This document shows, one piece after another, positions 24,082 through 30,813 of a DNA stretch of 41,949 nucleotides (the stretch's first letter is position 1; the number at the start of each line of letters is the position of its first letter). Origin of the DNA: Streptomyces triticisoli (GTDB taxonomy: Bacteria; Actinomycetota; Actinomycetes; Streptomycetales; Streptomycetaceae). The position numbers and the translations under genes were made by a program. The notes beneath the pieces are model-generated. The model had not been told where the DNA came from, ran no database searches, and worked only from the letters and a program-made list of their open reading frames with translations. Location: positions 1-41,949 of the forward strand of contig NZ_QFDQ01000278.1 of assembly GCF_003270085.1 (NCBI RefSeq), written 5' to 3'.

Positions 24082-24426
24082 CTAGCTCCCTCGGTATACG
24101 GAATACCCGAACGGGTTGAGCAGCAGCGGTACGTGGTAGTGCTCGCCGGGTACGACGGCGAAGACGACCGCCACCTCGGGGAAGAACGCGGGTTTCCCGA
24201 AGTACGGCTCCACCTCGAAGTCGAGCCGTACGTGGGTGGTCCCCTCCGGCACGGCCGGGAGGTCCTTGCACCGTCCGTCGGCGTCGGTCGTGGAGCCGCC
24301 GAGTGCCTGCCAGTGCGCGTCCCGGCTCTGGCGGGCGGAGAGGTGGACGGTGACGCCCTCGGCGGGGTGGCCGGCGGAGGTGTCCAGGATGTGCGTGGAG
24401 ACGGAGGCGGGGGGCTCGGGACTCAT
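24082..24426 (-). CDS. uraH: 5-Hydroxyisourate hydrolase (transthyretin-like)
   Basis: A 114-residue transthyretin-fold enzyme that hydrolyses 5-hydroxyisourate to OHCU, the second step of urate breakdown. It begins THILDTSAGHPAEGV (active-site His) and ends with the diagnostic YRGS. HYHVPLLLNPFGYSVYRG is also family-typical. The ATG has an excellent GGAGGA Shine-Dalgarno. It sits between uraD (19-base gap) and pucL. Confidence 0.96.
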   Translation of the reverse strand: MSPEPPASVSTHILDTSAGHPAEGVTVHLSARQSRDAHWQALGGSTTDADGRCKDLPAVPEGTTHVRLDFEVEPYFGKPAFFPEVAVVFAVVPGEHYHVPLLLNPFGYSVYRGS

Positions 24427-24445
24427 ACGTTTCCTCCGGGAGCGT

Positions 24446-24985
24446 TCACGCGTTCAGGCGGCCGCTCATGTCTTCGAACGTGTCTTCGAGCAGTCGGGCG
24501 AGGCGGATACGGTTGATCTTCCCCAGTTCGGTGCGGACGATCTCGTACTCCTGCTCCGGCGTGTTGCCGGTCCGCTCCTTGAGGGCGTCGCGCATCTGCT
24601 CGCCGGTCCGGCCGGTGGCGCAGATCAGGAAGACGTGGCCGAACTTCTCCTGGTAGGCCAGGTTGAGGTCGAGCATCTCGGCCTGGAGTGCGTCGGAGGC
24701 GCCGGCCATTCCGCGCTGCTCGCGGGCCGAGGCGGAGTCACCCGGCTCGGGGCGGCCGATCGGCGGGTGGCCGGCCATCGCCTCCCGCAGGTCCGCACCG
24801 GTCAGCTCCGCCATGGCGGCGTCACTGGCGGCGTAGAGGTCGTCGGGGATGGCACAGGGGCGGGCGGCCAGCAGCCGCTCGGCCCACACCGGGGAGGCGC
24901 ACGCCTCCAGAAGGGCGGCGCGGACCGTGTCGTCCGGAAGGACGTTGAATCGGGCGAGGCCCGGCGGCATGGGCGTCGAAGTCAC
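24446..24985 (-). CDS. uraD: OHCU decarboxylase
   Basis: A 179-residue 2-oxo-4-hydroxy-4-carboxy-5-ureidoimidazoline decarboxylase, third step of urate degradation, giving (S)-allantoin. It has the AGHPPIGRP motif with the catalytic His and LNLAYQEKFGHVFLICATGRT with the catalytic Glu, then the RTELGKINRIRLARLL end helix. I chose the GTG at 24985 because GGAGG lies five bases upstream; the frame is open further to 25045, but without a site. It is the first gene of the operon, behind a promoter and inverted repeats at 25024-25065. Confidence 0.94.
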   Translation of the reverse strand: MTSTPMPPGLARFNVLPDDTVRAALLEACASPVWAERLLAARPCAIPDDLYAASDAAMAELTGADLREAMAGHPPIGRPEPGDSASAREQRGMAGASDALQAEMLDLNLAYQEKFGHVFLICATGRTGEQMRDALKERTGNTPEQEYEIVRTELGKINRIRLARLLEDTFEDMSGRLNA

Positions 24986-25023
24986 GGGGCCTCCACGGGC
25001 CGCGTACGGACTTTTCGTGCTGA

Positions 25024-25062
25024 ACGGGCTGTGGACAGCCAACACCCTCCGCGACAGCCCGT
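25024..25062. promoter_or_regulatory. Nested inverted repeats upstream of uraD (operator or attenuator candidate)
   Basis: ACGGGCTGT (25024-25032) and ACAGCCCGT (25054-25062) form a perfect 9-bp inverted repeat. GGCTGT inside the left arm also pairs with ACAGCC at 25035-25040, so two mutually exclusive hairpins are possible. An additional TCAAC/GTTGA pair lies at 25062-25076. The arms overlap the proposed uraD promoter, which favours an operator for a purine-responsive regulator. Confidence 0.5.
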
Positions 25063-25065
25063 CAA
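25037..25065 (-). promoter_or_regulatory. Putative sigma-70-type promoter of the uraD-uraH-pucL operon
   Basis: On the minus strand TTGACG (25065-25060) is followed after 17 bases by TTGGCT (25042-25037). The -35 box is good and the -10 box weak. It lies about 50 bases upstream of the uraD start and inside the inverted repeat. Confidence 0.35.
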
Positions 25066-25080
25066 CGCTTTGTTGAAGAT

Positions 25081-25098
25081 CCGGGCCCCCAGGCCCGG
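25081..25098 (-). terminator. Terminator of the HTH/thiamine-binding gene pair
   Basis: CCGGGCC (25081-25087) and GGCCCGG (25092-25098) form a 7-bp stem with a four-base loop, nine bases after the minus-strand stop at 25107. It separates this pair from the uricolytic operon. Confidence 0.6.
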
Positions 25099-25106
25099 CG
25101 GCGCTC

Positions 25107-25469
25107 TCAGCCCTCCCTCTCGCGGTTGAGGTAGTTGTAGACCGTGAAGCGGCTGACGCCCAGCGCGCTCGCCACGGTCTCCACCCCGTGCCGTACGGAG
25201 AAGGCGCCGCGCGCCTCCAGGGTCCGTACGACCTCCTGCTTGGCCCTGCGGTCCAGATCCGCGAGCGGTATGCCCTTCCCGCGCTCCATGGCGGCCAGGA
25301 TGCGGTCGAGGGAGTCGGCGAGCCGGGGCAGGCGTACGGCGACGGCGTCGGCGCCCTGCCAGGTGAGCACCACGTCGTCGGGGCCCGCCTCGTCCAGTGG
25401 GAGCATGGTGCCTCCGATCGCGTCGACCAGCGGCTTCACGGCCGCGGCGAACGGCTCGTCGCCGGTCAT
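25107..25469 (-). CDS. HTH protein with YheO/DauR-type DNA-binding domain
   Basis: A 120-residue protein. The C-terminal third (KQEVVRTLEARGAFSVRHGVETVASALGVSRFTVYNYLNRE) matches the HTH_22 domain of YheO/DauR-type regulators. Full YheO/DauR proteins are about 200 residues with a PAS-like sensor; here the N-terminal part is only about 70 residues and not clearly PAS. The gene lies upstream of the uricolytic operon in the same direction, making it a candidate regulator of that operon. Its start overlaps the preceding gene's stop (ATGA). The effector is unknown. Confidence 0.8.
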   Translation of the reverse strand: MTGDEPFAAAVKPLVDAIGGTMLPLDEAGPDDVVLTWQGADAVAVRLPRLADSLDRILAAMERGKGIPLADLDRRAKQEVVRTLEARGAFSVRHGVETVASALGVSRFTVYNYLNREREG

Positions 25470-25717
25470 CGCCCGCCCTCCTCCCTCACGTTGACCTGGA
25501 CCGAGATGCGGGTGGCGCCGACGGCCAAGGCCTTGCGCAGCAGGGCGTCCACGGCGTCCAGGACGGCGTCGGCGTCCCCCTCGGCCATGGTGCCGAACGG
25601 GCCGACGTCCACCGCGTCCAGCTCGGCGGCCTCGATGACCTCACGGGCCACCCGCGCATGCGCCGGCGTCTCGTCGAGGTCGAAGGGCTCGGTTGTGAAC
25701 TCCACTTTCAGTCGCAC
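25466..25717 (-). CDS. MTH1187-family thiamine-binding-like protein
   Basis: An 83-residue protein of the MTH1187/YkoF-like ferredoxin-like fold. It has the conserved opening VEFTTEPF, a VGPFGTMAEGDADAVLDAV segment and the ending ATRISVQVNV. Family members bind thiamine or related pyrimidines. It is coupled by ATGA to the HTH gene and is divergent from the lytic transglycosylase gene. It could give the small HTH protein a ligand-sensing partner, but that is only an inference from coupling. Confidence 0.82.
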   Translation of the reverse strand: MRLKVEFTTEPFDLDETPAHARVAREVIEAAELDAVDVGPFGTMAEGDADAVLDAVDALLRKALAVGATRISVQVNVREEGGR

Positions 25718-25847
25718 TGTGCCCCCACGGCATTCGCTCCGGCCCGCGCGCTGCGCCAGGCCGTCGACCGGGGCCGGACCGCCCCATCACTCGGTGAGAC
25801 CCTAACGGACGCGCCCTGGGCCCTCGCCCGGAAAGTCGCGCCGAGGG

Positions 25848-25880
25848 GCGACGGACGTCCCGCCCGTCCGCGTAGAGCAG
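25848..25880 (+). promoter_or_regulatory. Bipartite ECF-type promoter motif upstream of the transglycosylase
   Basis: GCGACGGAC at 25848-25856, 14 bases, then CGTAGAGCAG at 25871-25880, ending 33 bases before the ATG at 25914. The same two blocks with identical spacing occur at 28209-28241 before the mce operon. The layout (GGAC-like -35, CGTA-like -10) suits an ECF sigma factor, and an ECF gene lies between the two sites. Confidence 0.65.
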
Positions 25881-25913
25881 ACGACGAAGTCCGCGCAGGA
25901 AGGGGAGGCAACC

Positions 25914-26999
25914 ATGGCAGGGCGCGCAGTCAAGGGTGCACTCAGAGGGACCAGAGGTACGGCGATCGCGGCGGCGGCCATGGCGGTTCTCACCGCCTCT
26001 CAGGCACCGGGGGCTTTCCCGGCCGGGGCTGCGCAGGCCCCCCGGCGGGCGGCACCCGCCGCAACCGGCCCCAGTGTGTCCGGGGACACGCCGTACCGCA
26101 CCGAACTCCCGCCGCTGCGGGCCGGGAAGGCGACAGCGGACACCGCGGCGGAAGACACGGGTGGCGACGCCCTGCCCGCGACCGTGTACGCGGCATACCG
26201 GCGCGCCGAGGCGGAGCTGGCGCGGACCGCGCCCGGCTGCCGGCTGCGGTGGCAGTTGTTGGCGGCGATCGGTCAGGTGGAGTCCGGGCAGGCCCGCGGC
26301 GGCCGGGTGACCCCGGACGGGACGACGGTGACGCCGATCCTCGGCCCCCGGCTGGACGGCGGTGCCTTCGCGTCCATCCGGGACACCGACGGCGGCGCGT
26401 ACGACGGGGACGTGGTGTACGACCGCGCGGTCGGCCCGATGCAGTTCATCCCGTCGACCTGGGCCCGCTGGGGCACGGACGGCAACGGTGACGGCCGGGC
26501 CGACCCGAACAACATCTACGATGCGGCACTCGCCGCGGGACGCTATCTGTGCGCGGGCGGACGGGACCTGTCCGACCCCGCCGACCTGGACCGGGCGGTC
26601 CTCGGCTACAACCACTCGCGGGCGTATCTGCGGACGGTCAGGGCCTGGTACGCCTACTTCCTGGCGGGGCACCGGGTCGTGCCCGACCCGGCGGCCGGGC
26701 CCGTGGTGCGGCCCGAGCCGTCCGGACCGCGGCCGGGACGCCCGAAGTCCGTGCCGAAGCCGTCGGCCGGCCACCCCGGAACGGGGCGGTCCGCGGCCCC
26801 CGCGCCGGCCACGCCGCGGCCCACCCCCTCCCCCACCCCGTCGCCCACACGTACGGCTCAGGAGTCCGGGGGAACCCGGCAGCCGCCCCTGCCCCTTCCC
26901 ACGCTGAGCGTCACGCTGCCCAGCGATGTGCCGCTGACCAGCAACAGTGAGGTGACGATGGGCGCCTCCCCCTCCACAACCGCTGATACTCGGCGGTAA
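25914..26999 (+). CDS. Secreted lytic transglycosylase with Pro-rich C-terminal tail
   Basis: A 361-residue secreted protein that should cleave glycan strands of peptidoglycan. A signal peptide or anchor (about residues 14-40) is followed by an SLT-type domain (about 90-240) with the catalytic Glu123 in LLAAIGQVESGQ, then VGPMQFIPSTWARWG, NIYDAALAAGRYLC and VLGYNHSRAYLRTV. Residues 260-340 are rich in Pro, Ser and Thr and may span or attach to the wall. The ATG has AAGGGGAGG upstream. The promoter motif at 25848-25880 is shared with the mce operon 2.3 kb downstream, so the enzyme may open the wall for the Mce complex. Confidence 0.9.
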   Translation: MAGRAVKGALRGTRGTAIAAAAMAVLTASQAPGAFPAGAAQAPRRAAPAATGPSVSGDTPYRTELPPLRAGKATADTAAEDTGGDALPATVYAAYRRAEAELARTAPGCRLRWQLLAAIGQVESGQARGGRVTPDGTTVTPILGPRLDGGAFASIRDTDGGAYDGDVVYDRAVGPMQFIPSTWARWGTDGNGDGRADPNNIYDAALAAGRYLCAGGRDLSDPADLDRAVLGYNHSRAYLRTVRAWYAYFLAGHRVVPDPAAGPVVRPEPSGPRPGRPKSVPKPSAGHPGTGRSAAPAPATPRPTPSPTPSPTRTAQESGGTRQPPLPLPTLSVTLPSDVPLTSNSEVTMGASPSTTADTRR

Positions 27000-27053
27000 T
27001 GTCGCCATCCGTCGGGCGGCACGAGACCGGCGGGTAAGCGCGAGGGGGTCCTC

Positions 27054-28169
27054 ATGGCGACGGACAAGTCCGCGGAGACATCCGCGGACATACAGATAGA
27101 CATACAGGCAGAGATACAGGCGGACATAAAGGCGGTCCACGATCGTTGGCAGCTCATGTGGAGCCACCGCGAGCAGTTGCTCAAGGTGGCCCGGCGGCGG
27201 TCGATGAGCCTGGAGGACGCCGAGGACGCGGTGCACGAGGCGATGCTGCGGGCCGCCGAGCGCCCGGACCTCGACGACGAGCGCCTCGGCGCTTGGCTGA
27301 CGACCGTGACCATGCGGCTGTGCGTCGACCGGCACCGCCAGGTCAACCGGGAAGCCGAGGTGCACGGCAACCCCACGCTCGTCGCGCCGGGCCCGGTGCC
27401 CGTCGAGGAGGCGGTGTGCGACCGGGCCGAGGCCAGGTGGCTGGCCGTGCGGAGCGGGGAACTGCCCGCCCGCCAGGCCGAGGCACTGCGGCTGAAGTCC
27501 GAGGACCTGGACGTCGGCCAGGTTGCGGCGCGGATGGGGCTGAGCTACCGGACCGTCGAGTCGCTGCTGGCCCGGGCCCGGCGCACGCTGCGCGCCTCAC
27601 TGGCCGGGACGCTCGGGTTCGCGCTGTTCCTCCTCGGACGCGGCCGGGCGGGCGCGGGCAGCAAGGCTCAGACGGTGGCCGTCACCTCGGCGGCGGCGAC
27701 CCTGGCAGTGGCGGGGTTCGTGCTGCCGCACACGCTCGATGCAAGCGGGGACGGCGCGCACACTCCGGTCCCCAAGCCGGCCCCGTCCAGCGATGCGCGG
27801 GCGGTCCGGGCCGACGACACCGGCCAGAGGGTGGGTGTCTCGGCGACGCGCAAGGCCGCCGCCCCGACGTCCGCGGCCCCCGGTCGGGGCACGGGCGCCG
27901 GCCCGACGGGCCCGTCCACCGACGGAACGTTCCTGCCGCTGTCCGTGCCGACCGTGCCCGAGGTGCCGACCGCACCCGAGGTGCCGTCACTCCCGGCGGT
28001 CCCGTCGGTCCGGCTGCTTGCGCCGGAGATCCCCGACCTGCCGACCGCGCCCGGCCTGCCGACGACGTCTGATCTGCCGACCGCGCCGGACCTGCCGGTC
28101 AAGTCCGCCGTACCATCCGCTCCGCACCCGGTACCGACGCCGAGCGCGTCCTCCGTGAAGTTGCCGTAA
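27054..28169 (+). CDS. ECF-type sigma factor with transmembrane segment and Pro-rich extracytoplasmic tail
   Basis: A 371-residue protein. Residues about 30-100 form sigma region 2 (SLEDAEDAVHEAMLRAAERP, LGAWLTTVTMRLCVDRHR) and 135-185 form region 4 with a helix-turn-helix (DVGQVAARMGLSYRTVESLLARARRTLR). A membrane helix follows (about 207-225, TVAVTSAAATLAVAGFVLP), then about 145 residues of Pro/Val/Ala-rich repeats that should lie outside. So the sigma factor seems fused to its own sensor or anchor, instead of using a separate anti-sigma factor; none is encoded next to it. Residues 12-26 are an Ile-Gln repeat encoded with five rare ATA codons. The two copies of a shared promoter motif on either side suggest its targets. 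Confidence 0.85.
   Translation: MATDKSAETSADIQIDIQAEIQADIKAVHDRWQLMWSHREQLLKVARRRSMSLEDAEDAVHEAMLRAAERPDLDDERLGAWLTTVTMRLCVDRHRQVNREAEVHGNPTLVAPGPVPVEEAVCDRAEARWLAVRSGELPARQAEALRLKSEDLDVGQVAARMGLSYRTVESLLARARRTLRASLAGTLGFALFLLGRGRAGAGSKAQTVAVTSAAATLAVAGFVLPHTLDASGDGAHTPVPKPAPSSDARAVRADDTGQRVGVSATRKAAAPTSAAPGRGTGAGPTGPSTDGTFLPLSVPTVPEVPTAPEVPSLPAVPSVRLLAPEIPDLPTAPGLPTTSDLPTAPDLPVKSAVPSAPHPVPTPSASSVKLP
27090..27128 (+). repeat. Short tandem repeat rich in rare ATA codons at the sigma gene 5' end
   Basis: Codons 13-25 of the sigma gene contain five ATA isoleucine codons in a degenerate GACATACAG-type repeat. ATA is very rare in high-GC Streptomyces genes, so this may slow early translation or be a slippage-prone repeat. 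Confidence 0.7.
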
Positions 28170-28208
28170 CCCCAGCGAACCCGTCCGCGAAAAAACATTC
28201 GCCTTCCC

Positions 28209-28241
28209 GCGACGGACACCCCGCTCCTCCCCGTAGAGCAG
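28209..28241 (+). promoter_or_regulatory. Bipartite ECF-type promoter motif upstream of the mce operon
   Basis: GCGACGGAC at 28209-28217, 14 bases, then CGTAGAGCAG at 28232-28241, ending 37 bases before the ATPase ATG at 28279. Identical blocks and spacing occur at 25848-25880. Over the 33-base span 28 positions are identical, while flanking sequence is unrelated. GAGCAG (28236-28241) also pairs with CTGCTC at 28251-28256. Confidence 0.65.
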
Positions 28242-28278
28242 GTGTGGGAGCTGCTCGCACGGGCGAAGGGTGGACCGG

Positions 28279-29223
28279 ATGGGTGTCGAGATCTGTGTGG
28301 AAGGGCTGACCAAGTCCTTCGGCCCCCAGGTCATCTGGCAGGACGTCTCGCTGACGCTGCCCGCCGGGGAGGTCTCGGTCATGCTCGGCCCCTCGGGGAC
28401 GGGCAAGTCGGTGTTCCTCAAGACGCTCGTCGGGCTGCTCAAGCCGGACCGCGGATCGGTGACCATCGCCGGCCGCGACATCACCAAGCTGCGTGAACGC
28501 GACCTGTACGAGGTCCGCAAGCTGTTCGGCGTGCTGTTCCAGGACGGCGCGCTGTTCGGCTCGATGAACCTCTACGACAACATCGCCTTCCCACTGCGGG
28601 AGCACACCCGCAGGTCCGAGAGCGAGATCCGGCGGATCGTGCTCGAGAAGATGGACATGGTGGGACTGATCGGCGCCGAGGGGAAGCTGCCCGGCGAGAT
28701 CTCCGGCGGTATGCGCAAGCGGGCCGGCCTGGCCCGCGCGCTGGTGCTCGACCCGGAGATCATCCTCTTCGACGAGCCCGACTCGGGCCTCGACCCGGTC
28801 CGGGTGGCCTATCTCAACCAGCTCATCGTCGACCTGAACGCGCAGATCGACGCGACCTTCCTGATCGTCACCCACGACATCGCCTCGGCCCGCCAGGTGC
28901 CCGACAACATCGGGCTGCTGTTCCGGCGCGAGCTGGTGATGTTCGGCCCCCGTGAGCAGTTGCTGACCAGCGACGAACCGGTCGTACGACAGTTCCTGAA
29001 CGGCCGGATGCAGGGGCCGATCGGCATGGCGGAGGAGAAGGACGCCGCCCAGGTCGAGCAGGAGCTGGCGCAACTGGGTGACCGCGCCACCGCACAGACC
29101 CCCGGCAGCGGGCCGCTGACCCCCCGCCTGCTGCCGGGCCCCGGCATCACCCGGCCACCCCGCTGGGAGGCGATCGCGAGACGAGAGGCCGCGCTGCACC
29201 GAAGTGAGGTGGCGGACGTATGA
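28279..29223 (+). CDS. Mce/Mla-type ABC transporter ATPase (MlaF/Mkl-like)
   Basis: A 314-residue ATPase that should power the Mce lipid importer together with the two YrbE permeases. Walker A is GPSGTGKS at 37-44, the signature is ISGGMRKRAGLARAL, and Walker B is the Mce-typical IILFDEPDSGLDP. A C-terminal extension of about 60 residues after NGRMQGPIGM is poorly conserved and Pro/Gly-rich. The ATG at 28279 is preferred over a GTG at 28270, which has no room for a ribosome binding site. Its stop overlaps the next start by ATGA. Confidence 0.93.
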   Translation: MGVEICVEGLTKSFGPQVIWQDVSLTLPAGEVSVMLGPSGTGKSVFLKTLVGLLKPDRGSVTIAGRDITKLRERDLYEVRKLFGVLFQDGALFGSMNLYDNIAFPLREHTRRSESEIRRIVLEKMDMVGLIGAEGKLPGEISGGMRKRAGLARALVLDPEIILFDEPDSGLDPVRVAYLNQLIVDLNAQIDATFLIVTHDIASARQVPDNIGLLFRRELVMFGPREQLLTSDEPVVRQFLNGRMQGPIGMAEEKDAAQVEQELAQLGDRATAQTPGSGPLTPRLLPGPGITRPPRWEAIARREAALHRSEVADV

Positions 29224-29990
29224 GCCTGTCCCCGACCGGTGCGCTGCGGCACTCGGGCAGCCTGTTCGCGATGGCGCTGGACGTCATCCGGACGCTGCCC
29301 CGACGGCCTTTCCAGGCACGGGAGTTCATCCAGCAGGCGTGGTTCATCGCCAGCGTCACCATCCTGCCCACGGCCCTGGTGTCGATCCCCTTCGGGGCGG
29401 TCATCGCGCTGCAGATCGGCAGCCTGACGCGGCAGTTGGGCGCCCAGTCCTTCTCCGGCGCGGCCTCGGTGCTCGCGGTGCTGCGGGAGGCCTCGCCGAT
29501 CGTCACCGCGCTGCTGATCGCGGGCGCGGGAGGTACGGCGATCTGCGCGGACCTCGGGGCGCGCAAGATCCGGGAGGAGATCGACGCGATGCAGGTGCTC
29601 GGCATCGATCCGATCCACCGGCTCGTCGTGCCCCGGGTGCTGGCCTCCATGCTGGTGGCCGTGCTGCTCAACGGGCTGGTGTCCGTGGTCGGTGTCGCGG
29701 GCGGCTACTTCTTCAATGTGATCCTCCAGAACGGCACGCCGGGTGCCTATCTGGCGTCCTTCACCACCCTCGCCCAGCTGTCCGACCTGTGGGCGGCCGA
29801 GGTGAAGGCGCTGGTGTTCGGGGCGATCGCCGCGATCGTCGCCTCGTACAAGGGGCTCACCGCGAAGGGCGGCCCGAAGGGCGTCGGCGACGCCGTCAAC
29901 CAGTCGGTGGTGATCACCTTCATGTTGCTGTTCGTGACCAACTTCGTGATGACCGCGGTGTACTTCCAGGTCGTCCCGCAGAGGGGTTGA
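29220..29990 (+). CDS. yrbEA: MlaE/YrbE family permease A
   Basis: A 256-residue integral membrane permease of the MlaE family. It has an amphipathic N-terminal helix, about five membrane segments and the family signature AGAGGTAICADLGARKIREEIDAMQVLGIDP in the central loop. It pairs with YrbEB to form the inner-membrane channel of the Mce importer. Coupled by ATGA to the ATPase gene; the next gene starts three bases after its stop. Confidence 0.93.
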   Translation: MSLSPTGALRHSGSLFAMALDVIRTLPRRPFQAREFIQQAWFIASVTILPTALVSIPFGAVIALQIGSLTRQLGAQSFSGAASVLAVLREASPIVTALLIAGAGGTAICADLGARKIREEIDAMQVLGIDPIHRLVVPRVLASMLVAVLLNGLVSVVGVAGGYFFNVILQNGTPGAYLASFTTLAQLSDLWAAEVKALVFGAIAAIVASYKGLTAKGGPKGVGDAVNQSVVITFMLLFVTNFVMTAVYFQVVPQRG

Positions 29991-29992
29991 GA

Positions 29993-30808
29993 ATGAAGCC
30001 ACTTGAGCGCCCTCTGCGCTCGCTCGAGGAGCTGGGCACCCAGCTCTCCTTCTACGGCCGCTCGCTGGCGTGGACGGGCCGCACCCTGCGCCGCTACAAG
30101 AAGGAGGTCCTGCGGCTGCTGGCCGAGGTCAGCTTCGGCCGGGGCGCACTCGCCGTGGTGGGCGGCACGGTCGGTGTGATCGCCTTCCTGTCGTTCTTCA
30201 CCGGCACCGAGGTCGGCCTGCAGGGCTACGCGGCCCTCAACCAGCTCGGCACCTCCAATTTCGTGGCGTTCCTGTCGGCGTACTTCAACACCCGGGAGAT
30301 CGCCCCGCTGGTGGCCGGCCTGGCGCTGTCCGCGACGGTCGGCGCCGGGTTCACCGCGCAGCTCGGCGCGATGCGGATCAGTGAGGAGACCGACGCGCTG
30401 GAGGTGATGGGTGTCCCCTCACTGCCGTTCCTGGTGACGACCCGGATGATCGCCGGGTTCGTCGCGGTGATCCCTCTGTACGTGGTCGGGCTGCTGTCCT
30501 CGTACCTGGCCGCCCGCACGATCACCACCGGCTACTACGGGCAGTCGACGGGCACGTACGACCACTACTTCCACCAGTATCTGCCGCCCGTCGACGTCCT
30601 GTGGTCCTTCGGCAAGGTGATCGTGTTCGCGGTCCTGATCATCCTGGTGCACTGCTACTACGGCTACCACGCGAGCGGCGGACCGGCGGGTGTCGGCGTC
30701 GCGGTGGGCCGCGCGGTGCGTACGTCGATCGTCGCCATCAACATCCTGGACTTCTTCCTGAGCCTGGCGATCTGGGGCGCCAACACGACCGTACGGATCG
30801 CGGGGTGA
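29993..30808 (+). CDS. yrbEB: MlaE/YrbE family permease B
   Basis: A 271-residue second MlaE-type permease, with the matching signature VGAGFTAQLGAMRISEETDALEVMGV and a longer N-terminal interface helix (LSFYGRSLAWTGRTLRRYKKEVLRLL). GAGGGG precedes the ATG. The permease heterodimer is the pattern of actinobacterial mce operons. Its TGA overlaps the possible GTG start of MceA. Confidence 0.93.
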   Translation: MKPLERPLRSLEELGTQLSFYGRSLAWTGRTLRRYKKEVLRLLAEVSFGRGALAVVGGTVGVIAFLSFFTGTEVGLQGYAALNQLGTSNFVAFLSAYFNTREIAPLVAGLALSATVGAGFTAQLGAMRISEETDALEVMGVPSLPFLVTTRMIAGFVAVIPLYVVGLLSSYLAARTITTGYYGQSTGTYDHYFHQYLPPVDVLWSFGKVIVFAVLIILVHCYYGYHASGGPAGVGVAVGRAVRTSIVAINILDFFLSLAIWGANTTVRIAG

Positions 30809-30813
30809 GGCCG

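Noticed and set aside
23150..24271. Upstream extension of the deaminase frame through uricase and uraH
   Set aside because: The frame is open to 24271, but the ATG at 23149 has a good ribosome binding site and uricase and uraH are clearly coded in other frames.
27000..27053. Third copy of the GCGACGGAC/CGTAGAGCAG motif before the sigma gene
   Set aside because: No matching blocks there, so autoregulation through this motif is not supported.
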